Origin: Bacteroidia bacterium
Lineage (GTDB): Bacteria; Bacteroidota; Bacteroidia; AKYH767-A; OLB10
Direction: 5' to 3'
NCBI GenBank assembly: GCA_025450095.1
Contig: JANWID010000054.1
Span: 1 to 6,742 of the forward strand
DNA: 6,742 nt
The notes beneath the pieces were generated by a model. It saw nothing but the letters and a program-made list of their open reading frames with translations. It searched no databases and was not told the DNA's origin. This document shows, piece after piece, positions 1 to 5,856 of this stretch (positions within the stretch are counted from its first letter, which is position 1; every line of letters starts with the position of its first letter). The position numbers and the translations under genes were made by a program.

Positions 1-1
1 A

Positions 2-895
2 AATACCATTGGAGGTAATGATGAAGATTACCTGTATTCCATTATTGAAACAACTGATGGCGGTTACCTGCTGGGAGGATTTTCCTGGTCCGGTATTTCC
101 GGCGACAAAGCAAACAGCAGTTTCGGGTTTGCTGATTATTGGATCGTAAAAATCGATTCTATGGGAACTATCCAATGGCAACGTACAATCGGAGGCAGTG
201 AAATCGATGCATTACATTCCTTACAGCAAACATCCGACGGAGGATACCTGCTGGGTGGATATTCCCAATCGCCTGTTTCCGGAAATAAAACTGAAAACAG
301 TCTTGGAGGATACGACTACTGGATTGTAAAAACAGATTCCACTGGAAATATTCTTTGGCAAAATACCATTGGTGGGGGCAATGCTGATTTTCTTTATTCT
401 GTTGACAAAACTTCTGATGGAGGATTTATACTTGGCGGCGCTTCCATTTCGGGTATCTCCGGCGACAAAACCGAAATCAATAAGGGTGGTTACGACTATT
501 GGATTGTGAAAACGGATTCACTGGGTAATATTCAATGGGATAAAACCATTGGAGGAAGTAATCATGATGCGATGTATTCCGTACACAAGACTATTGACAA
601 TGAATATATCCTTGGCGGATGGTCGCTTTCAAACATTTCAGGTGATAAAACGGAAAACTCCAACGGATTGGAAGATTACTGGGTTGTCAGAACCGATACA
701 TCTGGTCTCGTTGTCTGGCAGGAAACTATCGGTGGCAGTACGGGTGATTTATTGTATACTTTTCAACCGACTTCCGATGGTGGTTATATTCTTGCCGGCG
801 AATCCGACTCCGGTATTTCCGGTGATAAAACCGAAAATAGTGTCGGAGGTATGGATTACTGGATCGTAAAACTCCATCCCGACCCGGCAACCGGA
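2..895 (+). repeat. Five in-phase 180-bp tandem coding repeats
   Basis: Units begin at 2, 182, 362, 542 and 722, and the TIGG-coding anchor recurs at 5, 185, 365, 545 and 725, exactly 180 bp apart with no indel. The fifth unit runs into the linker before the sorting domain at about 890. Many differences between units are at third codon positions while the protein pattern is kept, so selection appears to act on the protein and the copies are not a very recent expansion. Unit 4 is the most divergent: the GG of the usual DGGY is replaced by NE. The array may continue to the left of the window. Confidence 0.92.
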
Positions 896-1165
896 ATTGA
901 ACAGGAAGAAGGACTCGTTACAAACAGGATTCTAATTTTTCCGAATCCTTCTCACGATTTAATAACAATTGTTACGCCTGTTACCGAAGTAGAATCATTA
1001 ACGATTTATGATGTGTTTGGAAGAGATACCGGGATCCTTTCATATGTTTCGCAAAGTGGTACCGGTAGTTTTTCAATTGACATCCGTTCCCTCAGCTCCG
1101 GAATATATATGGTGGAAATTAATAGTGAAACCAGTAATTCCAGGAAATTGTTTGTGAAGCAGTAG
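2..1165 (+). CDS. T9SS-secreted tandem-repeat protein (5' end outside the window)
   Basis: The reading frame is open from the left edge, so this is the last 387 residues of a longer protein. An in-frame ATG at 161 lies inside a repeat and is not the start. Visible residues 1 to about 297 are five tandem 60-residue units with the pattern TIGG-x3-D-x-LYS, then T-S-D-GGY-I/L-LGG, SGISGDKTEN, and DYWIVK-x-DS-x-G-x-I-x-W. From about residue 305 comes a T9SS type A sorting domain: PNP at residues 314-316 (bases 941-949), a 'SLTIYDVFGR' strand, 'LSSGIYMVEI', and the C-terminus KLFVKQ. By family knowledge, such a domain sends the protein through the T9SS outer-membrane channel, where it is usually removed and the cargo is anchored or released. 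The repeat body probably folds as beta sheet, perhaps a propeller. That is inferred from the Gly/Asp/Trp pattern, and the ligand is unknown. It is convergent with the DinB gene downstream and resembles the gene starting at 5857. Confidence 0.9.
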   Translation, partial: NTIGGNDEDYLYSIIETTDGGYLLGGFSWSGISGDKANSSFGFADYWIVKIDSMGTIQWQRTIGGSEIDALHSLQQTSDGGYLLGGYSQSPVSGNKTENSLGGYDYWIVKTDSTGNILWQNTIGGGNADFLYSVDKTSDGGFILGGASISGISGDKTEINKGGYDYWIVKTDSLGNIQWDKTIGGSNHDAMYSVHKTIDNEYILGGWSLSNISGDKTENSNGLEDYWVVRTDTSGLVVWQETIGGSTGDLLYTFQPTSDGGYILAGESDSGISGDKTENSVGGMDYWIVKLHPDPATGIEQEEGLVTNRILIFPNPSHDLITIVTPVTEVESLTIYDVFGRDTGILSYVSQSGTGSFSIDIRSLSSGIYMVEINSETSNSRKLFVKQ

Positions 1166-1224
1166 CAATGATAAATGATAAATAAAAAAGTCTCGGTACT
1201 AAATATTAAAATCCGTTGCTGCCG

Positions 1225-1245
1225 CCCGGGATTTGCAATTCCGGG
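1225..1245. repeat. Inverted repeat (hairpin) in convergent intergenic gap
   Basis: A 9-bp stem with one G-T wobble, CCCGGGATT (1225-1233) against AATTCCGGG (1237-1245), closes a 3-base loop TGC. It lies 59 bp past the stop of the upstream repeat gene and 57 bp before the stop of the minus-strand DinB gene. On the plus strand it is followed by an A-rich run, and on the minus strand by no T run. It is therefore not a textbook intrinsic terminator, but it could still slow converging transcription. It may instead be part of a dispersed intergenic palindrome; this is inference. Confidence 0.55.
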
Positions 1246-1258
1246 ATAAAAAATCTGA

Positions 1259-1300
1259 GGATCCCTGCCTGCAGGTTGGCAGGTGTGATCCGATGATCGG
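1259..1300. repeat. Second compound palindrome in convergent gap
   Basis: GGATC (1259-1263) and CCTGCC (1264-1269) pair with GGCAGG (1278-1283) and GATCC (1287-1291). This makes an 11-bp stem with a 3-base bulge (TGT, 1284-1286) and an 8-base loop that starts TGCA. It overlaps a short palindrome CCGAT-G-ATCGG at 1290-1300, which ends two bases before the DinB stop codon. There is no T run on either side. It could be a bidirectional terminator-like structure or a REP-like repeat, and a single window cannot tell which. Confidence 0.5.
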
Positions 1301-1302
1301 TC

Positions 1303-1827
1303 TCATTTCATTATATCTTGTTTTAACATTCGAATGCTGGCAAGATGATGATCATCGTGCTCAGCTGTGAAAAATGCCATATCAACCGGGCGCATCGGAA
1401 TGTTCAAACGCGGGTGCATTGAAATAAAATTTTGTGTTTCCTCATCCAGTTTTTCCAGGTGTTCAATAAAGCTTTGTCGTGAGTTGATGAATTCGCTGGT
1501 GAGAATAACTAACGGTTTTTCATTGTGATTTGCCGATTCCGTTTTCAGGTTTTTCATATCGGCGGCACGCAATACCGGTTTCTTGAAAATAAAATCATTA
1601 ACACGGCCAATATGCAGCTCTTCAAGATCCGTCAGATGGCCAATATGTTCTTTGATACTCCATGCTGTGCCTTTTCTTTGTGAAGCCATGGCATCTGTAA
1701 TCTCCGCTGTCAGTTCCCGTATCCGAAACCCTGTTCCATGAAGTCGCTCCAGGATGTTGTATATCCAACCAGGTGGGATTTCGAGCTGAAACTTCCGACT
1801 CATCCAGGGTGTCCGTTGCATCGCCAT
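1303..1827 (-). CDS. DinB-superfamily protein (putative metal-dependent)
   Basis: The product is about 174 residues, a normal length for DinB/YfiT-like four-helix-bundle proteins, with no signal peptide, so it is probably cytoplasmic. Numbering from a TTG one codon upstream (1830), the family hallmarks are a 'WSIKEHIGHLTDLEE' helix and a C-terminal 'EHDDHHLASIRML' helix. The likely metal triad is His65, His158 and His162 (HxxxH in the last helix). Family members include thiol-dependent S-transferases and many proteins of unknown function, so no reaction is assigned. The ATG at 1827 was chosen over the TTG at 1830; ATGs at 1821 and 1803 are also possible, and the last would start just before the 'KFQLEIPPGW' segment. 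No Shine-Dalgarno sequence decides between them. It is divergent from the next gene and convergent with the previous one, so it is probably transcribed alone. Confidence 0.85.
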   Translation of the reverse strand: MAMQRTPWMSRKFQLEIPPGWIYNILERLHGTGFRIRELTAEITDAMASQRKGTAWSIKEHIGHLTDLEELHIGRVNDFIFKKPVLRAADMKNLKTESANHNEKPLVILTSEFINSRQSFIEHLEKLDEETQNFISMHPRLNIPMRPVDMAFFTAEHDDHHLASIRMLKQDIMK

Positions 1828-1954
1828 CAATTTTAGACTGTAAATTTAAGGAATTTGTGGAGGGTTTTGTTCATATGATTTGCATCGAAAATATAGTCCT
1901 GGCTTCGTTCAAATTTGTAACTTTACCGTAGTAACCATCTTTAATCCTCCTGAC
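1828..1954. promoter_or_regulatory. Divergent promoter region (inferred from layout)
   Basis: This 127-bp gap separates the minus-strand DinB gene from the plus-strand sialidase-like gene, so the DinB promoter should lie here and that of the sialidase-like gene probably does too. The Bacteroidota -7 consensus TAnnTTTG is only approximated: TAAATTTA at 1841-1848 (self-complementary, so it could serve either strand) and CAAATTTG at 1910-1917. The TTTG at 1879-1882 lies too far from the second element to make a good -33/-7 pair. The region is supported by gene layout rather than by a clean motif. Confidence 0.4.
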
Positions 1955-3409
1955 ATGTCAATACGTTATTTTATTATCGCGATATTCCTGTTGCTCACCC
2001 GGCAGGGAATTTCACAATCTAACATTACCTGGAGTTCCGCCGCCGATATCGCTACCATTGCTTTCGAAAACAATCACCCCCGTGTGGTCCTCGACGGCTC
2101 CGGAAATCCATTGGTGGTCTGGGGGAAAGTAGCGGATCAGTCTGTTTATTTTTCACGCTGGAACGGAACCGCATTTACATTACCGGTCCGTCTCAATCCC
2201 ATGGGAATGGCCATTGCCAACGCCAACTGGATGGGACCGGATATCGCGTCTCACGGTGACACTGTATACGTTGTTGTAAAGCGAACCCCGGAAGCGACCG
2301 ACACCAACCGGATCTTTATTTTTACATCATACAATGCCGGATTATCTTTCAATCCTCCAGTAGAGCTTGCATTTATTGCCGACAGCGTTTCACGGTTTCC
2401 CACAGTAACTACGGATGCTTCCGGAAATCCTATTGTTGGTTTCATGAAATTTGATCCGGGTTTTACAAATGCGCGATGGGCTGTAACGCGTTCCAATGAT
2501 TATGGACTCACTTTTACCACAGATGTAATGGCCAGTGGTTGGGGCGGATCACAGGCAGTGTGCGATTGCTGTCCGGGTGCAGTAGTTTCAAGCGGCGATA
2601 CAACTGTTATGCTGTACCGGAATAATAACATGAATATCCGCGATACCTGGGCAGGATTTTCTAATGACAATTCCCAGTCATTTACATCAGGAATGGCTGT
2701 TGATAATAATAACTGGATGATCATGGCCTGTCCTTCTTCAGGACCGGACGCTATTATTTATGGTGATACACTATACTCTGTTTTCATGAATGGTGGTAGT
2801 GGAATCACCCGGGATTATCTCAGTAAAACTGATCTGCAATCCGGCACATTAAGCAGCATAATTGAATTGGCCGGAAATACTCCGAACCTGTCAAATCAGA
2901 ATTTCCCCCGGATTGCAAGTTACGGTAATGCCGCAGCAATTGTATGGATGCAAAATGTTAATGGAGTTACTCAGCTTCCCATTAGTTTCACTGCTGATAT
3001 TACTTCCGGCTTTCCGGTCGCATATGATACTGTGGACCTTAACAATATTATGAATACAGATGTAGCAATCGGAAATGGTAGCATCATCGTAGTTTGGGAA
3101 GATGGTAATACGGGAACGGTGAAATACAGGAGAGGAGCGTTTACTCCCAGCAGTACATCTCTTGCTGAAAACAATGAAGTGGAAATCGAAATTTTTCCAA
3201 ATCCTTCCGGGGATTATTTAAATATCAGTTCTGTTGTGAGAGCAAATTCAATCGATTTTCAAATAATTAATTCGATTGGAGAAATTGTTTACAAGGAAAA
3301 TAATTTCAGCAAATCGATTATCGATATTTCGCGGTTACAAAAGGGAATGTATTTTATGAATATCCTTTCCGGCGAACAAACATATTTTGTAAAGTTTATC
3401 CGGGATTGA
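1955..3409 (+). CDS. Secreted sialidase-like (BNR/Asp-box) propeller protein with T9SS sorting domain
   Basis: The product is 484 residues. The ATG at 1955 is chosen because it gives a clean signal peptide (hydrophobic residues 5-14, cleavage likely after Ser20, before Gln21). A TTG at 1880 would put 25 unlikely residues in front of it. The body (about 22-398) resembles the sialidase superfamily beta-propeller. It has one good Asp box (S180-x-D-x-G-x-T-F187) and two degenerate ones (125-132 and 236-243). Between them is a Cys cluster CDCCP (Cys203, 205, 206), then YRNNNMNIRD (221-230) and W254-x4-CPSSGP (Cys259). I recall this C-x-CCP plus CP-x2-GP arrangement from proteins annotated as exo-alpha-sialidase-like. 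The catalytic set of true sialidases (Arg triad, Tyr/Glu pair) cannot be confirmed, so glycan binding or cleavage is only a possibility. Residues from about 404 form the sorting domain (PNP 415-417, 'KGMYFMNI', ending YFVKFIRD), implying T9SS export. Confidence 0.85.
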   Translation: MSIRYFIIAIFLLLTRQGISQSNITWSSAADIATIAFENNHPRVVLDGSGNPLVVWGKVADQSVYFSRWNGTAFTLPVRLNPMGMAIANANWMGPDIASHGDTVYVVVKRTPEATDTNRIFIFTSYNAGLSFNPPVELAFIADSVSRFPTVTTDASGNPIVGFMKFDPGFTNARWAVTRSNDYGLTFTTDVMASGWGGSQAVCDCCPGAVVSSGDTTVMLYRNNNMNIRDTWAGFSNDNSQSFTSGMAVDNNNWMIMACPSSGPDAIIYGDTLYSVFMNGGSGITRDYLSKTDLQSGTLSSIIELAGNTPNLSNQNFPRIASYGNAAAIVWMQNVNGVTQLPISFTADITSGFPVAYDTVDLNNIMNTDVAIGNGSIIVVWEDGNTGTVKYRRGAFTPSSTSLAENNEVEIEIFPNPSGDYLNISSVVRANSIDFQIINSIGEIVYKENNFSKSIIDISRLQKGMYFMNILSGEQTYFVKFIRD

Positions 3410-3692
3410 TTTTGTAGAATAAAATATTATTTAGGAACGATTCTAACCTTATTCAATAATCAATATGCTTTAAGTGTTATTCAATATTTTTCCTAACGAG
3501 ATCCCTGAGGGTTTTGCCTGTTATCGTTGATACAATATTGATTTATAGCCAGTTGCATATCTAATTTTAAAAAATGAATATATTAAGGTAGGAACCCAAT
3601 TGACAGAGCCTGGTTGATATATATCTTTTAGTAGTGAGGTAAGTTTAGATTTTTCTATTACATTTAATTTTATATTTTAAATACTTTCCAAA
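3410..3692. other. AT-rich intergenic region without a gene
   Basis: These 283 bp hold no credible reading frame; the longest ATG frames noticed stop within a few codons. Visible elements are a 10-bp direct repeat TTATTCAATA at 3449-3458 and 3477-3486, an 8-bp palindrome CAATATTG at 3533-3540, and a 10-bp palindrome GATATATATC at 3616-3625, 67 bp before the next start codon. TAAGTTTA at 3640-3647 is one mismatch from the Bacteroidota -7 element, but the nearest upstream TTG (3614-3616) is 23 bases away, longer than the usual spacing. The promoter of the next gene is likely here but cannot be fixed. No terminator with a T run was seen after the preceding gene. Confidence 0.6.
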
Positions 3693-5786
3693 ATGAAAAC
3701 ACATTTAACTATTACGGCTCTTGTTGTTTTATTCCCACTCCTGTCACCAGCGCAGAACTTTGAAAGAGACCTCAACATCCCGGTAACTGTTAATGGCAAT
3801 CCGCTCCAAAATCCCTGGTCTGGCGGAATGGATGCTCCTGAATATTCTGTAATCGATTTAAACGGGGATAATATTAAGGACCTGTTTGTTTTTGACAGGC
3901 GCTCGAATCGCATTTCCACTTTCATCAATAATGGAACACCCGGACAAGTTGATTACCATTATGCACCTCAGTACATAGCTGCTTTTCCCGATATGTTGAA
4001 CTGGGCACAACTGCTAGATTTCAACTGCGACGGCAAGGAAGATATTTTTACCGATGCTTATTCAGGAGGCATCCGTGTTTATTTGAATGTGACGATCAAT
4101 TCGCTTCAATTCGCCCTATTTGATTCCATGTTGCTTGCAGACTATGGATCATCTATAATTTCAAATATCTATTGTCCGTCACATGGACTGGCTTCATTTA
4201 CCGATGTAGATGGTGATAGTGATCTGGATATTTTAAGTCCATCGAACGGGATCGGATTAGACTTTTACAAAAATTTATCGTTTGATTTGTATGGGACTTG
4301 TGATTCGTTAATCTTTGTAATGGATATCAATGCCTGGGGAGATGTCAATTTTGAAAATGGAGGAAATGAATCACGACATTACCTTGCTCTTGATATGGAT
4401 AGTGATGGCGATAAGGATTTACTTACTAATAATATTTCCGTTTTTACAAATTTGGACTTTAATATATTAAAATACTATGAAAATACCGGCAATGCTTCGG
4501 TTGCAAGCCTGACTCTTATTACAGATACTTTTCCAACTTCCAATGATGCAGCAGATGTCCGGGGATTTGCAGCAGCTTTTGAATTTGATGCTGATAATGA
4601 TGCAAATAAGGACTTAATTATTGCACCTCAGCTAAATTCATTTCACGATATAAACAACAGTTGGTTTTTGAAAGATACTTCATCCACATCCATAAAAAGT
4701 TATGAAAAAATAATGGATAATTTTTTATGCAGCGATATGATTGATGTAGGAACTGTAGCCAATGTTCGTTTCAGCGATATCGATAATGACGGTCAATTAG
4801 ATATTATTATCGGAAATTATGCACGACAACCTAAAGACAGTAATGATTTTTCTTCATTATATTATTTTCATAATACCGGTTCAGCTGCCGTGCCGGCATT
4901 TGAATTAGTTACCGATAATTTTGCTAATTCTATTACATCTCCATTTGCAGGAATGGCACCGGCATTCGGTGATCTGGATGGTGATCTTGATAAGGATATG
5001 CTGGTGGGCCTTTATGATGGAACCTTTAATTATTATATGAACAATGGGGGTAATTTCTTATTGATTACAACAAATTACCAGGGAATCGATGTTGGTTCCG
5101 GAAATACACCATACTTATTTGATATTAACCAGGATGGTTTAACAGATCTGGTTTGCGGAAATCGAAACGGTAAACTCCACTATTTTCAAAACACCGGTAC
5201 AATTTCTTCCCCGGTCTTTACTCTTATGAGTTCCCAATGGGGTAATCTTGATGTCTCCGGTATTTTCAGTCCTTTTGGTTATAGTTATCCGGTGATATAC
5301 CTTAAGAACGGATTACTGGAGCTTCTTGTAGGATCAGAAAGCGGCACCATATTCCAGTATGGGAATATCAGTGGAAACATCATGGGAACATTCACACTGG
5401 TTGATTCCATATATGGTGGAATTAATGAAAAACTACGATTAACTCTTGATGTTGCAGATATCAATAACGATTCGGAACCGGATATTCTTGTCGGAAATTA
5501 TAATGGTGGTGCAGTAATATACAAACAGGTTGCTGTTTCGGTAAATGAAATCGGGAACGTAAGCTCAGATTTTATTTTATTTCCTAACCCGGCTTCATCA
5601 TCAATAACAGTTGAGAGTATTGGTAATAACAAATTGCAAATAATAAATTTGCTGGGAGAGATTTGTTTTGAAAAAATAGTCGATAAAAAAGGAACGGTTG
5701 AAATAGATATCTCTGCGCTTTCTTCCGGAATCTATTTTGTTAAGTTGGGTGAAGAGACCCGGAAATTAATAATAACTCAGAAGTAG
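3693..5786 (+). CDS. Secreted VCBS/FG-GAP-type repeat protein with T9SS sorting domain
   Basis: The product is 697 residues. It starts with a signal peptide (MKTHLT, hydrophobic core to about 17, cleavage likely after Ala20, before Gln21), which supports the ATG at 3693. The body carries nine calcium-loop motifs of the type D-x-D/N-x-D-x-x-x-D, starting at Asp55, 109, 171, 234, 299, 362, 427, 477 and 589. Most are 50-65 residues apart and are followed by the hydrophobic 'D-L/I-L/I-x-G' strand typical of VCBS/FG-GAP propeller blades. The 112-residue gap between the last two suggests a tenth unit at about 530-551 that keeps the 'LLVGSESG' strand but has lost the Asp loop. Residues from about 622 form a sorting domain (PNP 631-633, 'LSSGIYFVKL', ending KLIITQK). 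Family knowledge supports a calcium-stabilised extracellular propeller used in binding or adhesion; the ligand is unknown. It is followed after 70 bp by another secreted-protein gene, so cotranscription is possible. It is AT-richer than the start of the previous gene. Confidence 0.9.
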   Translation: MKTHLTITALVVLFPLLSPAQNFERDLNIPVTVNGNPLQNPWSGGMDAPEYSVIDLNGDNIKDLFVFDRRSNRISTFINNGTPGQVDYHYAPQYIAAFPDMLNWAQLLDFNCDGKEDIFTDAYSGGIRVYLNVTINSLQFALFDSMLLADYGSSIISNIYCPSHGLASFTDVDGDSDLDILSPSNGIGLDFYKNLSFDLYGTCDSLIFVMDINAWGDVNFENGGNESRHYLALDMDSDGDKDLLTNNISVFTNLDFNILKYYENTGNASVASLTLITDTFPTSNDAADVRGFAAAFEFDADNDANKDLIIAPQLNSFHDINNSWFLKDTSSTSIKSYEKIMDNFLCSDMIDVGTVANVRFSDIDNDGQLDIIIGNYARQPKDSNDFSSLYYFHNTGSAAVPAFELVTDNFANSITSPFAGMAPAFGDLDGDLDKDMLVGLYDGTFNYYMNNGGNFLLITTNYQGIDVGSGNTPYLFDINQDGLTDLVCGNRNGKLHYFQNTGTISSPVFTLMSSQWGNLDVSGIFSPFGYSYPVIYLKNGLLELLVGSESGTIFQYGNISGNIMGTFTLVDSIYGGINEKLRLTLDVADINNDSEPDILVGNYNGGAVIYKQVAVSVNEIGNVSSDFILFPNPASSSITVESIGNNKLQIINLLGEICFEKIVDKKGTVEIDISALSSGIYFVKLGEETRKLIITQK

Positions 5787-5856
5787 GAAATTTGCCTGAA
5801 AATGATTGCTGAATTTGATTGTATTTGGTTATTATTTTAATACCTCAATATATAAA

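Noticed and set aside
549..869. A 106-codon frame on the plus strand
   Set aside because: It is an out-of-frame reading of the 180-bp repeats. The repeat pattern and sorting domain belong to the other frame.
2..895. CRISPR array or non-coding satellite
   Set aside because: The 180-bp period is continuous coding sequence in a single frame with no spacer structure, and the differences preserve the protein pattern.
1880..1954. N-terminal extension of the sialidase-like protein from a TTG
   Set aside because: It would bury the signal peptide behind 25 residues. The ATG at 1955 gives a normal exported N-terminus.
2251..3174. Several short frames on both strands within the sialidase-like gene
   Set aside because: They show no recognisable motifs, are covered entirely by the 484-residue protein, and fit chance open frames opposite or beside real coding sequence.
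3616..3625. GATATATATC palindrome as an operator
   Set aside because: A 10-bp alternating AT palindrome is expected by chance in such AT-rich DNA, and no second copy or cognate regulator is visible.
3677..3928. An 83-codon minus-strand frame over the start of the VCBS gene
   Set aside because: It has no motif and overlaps the signal peptide and first calcium loop of the well-supported plus-strand gene.
5791..5827. Promoter before the right-edge gene (TTTG at 5791 with TGAATTTG or TGTATTTG near 5810-5827)
   Set aside because: Each -7 candidate has a mismatch, and the spacing to the upstream TTTG is 15 or 25 bases, outside the usual range. Cotranscription from the previous gene is equally plausible.
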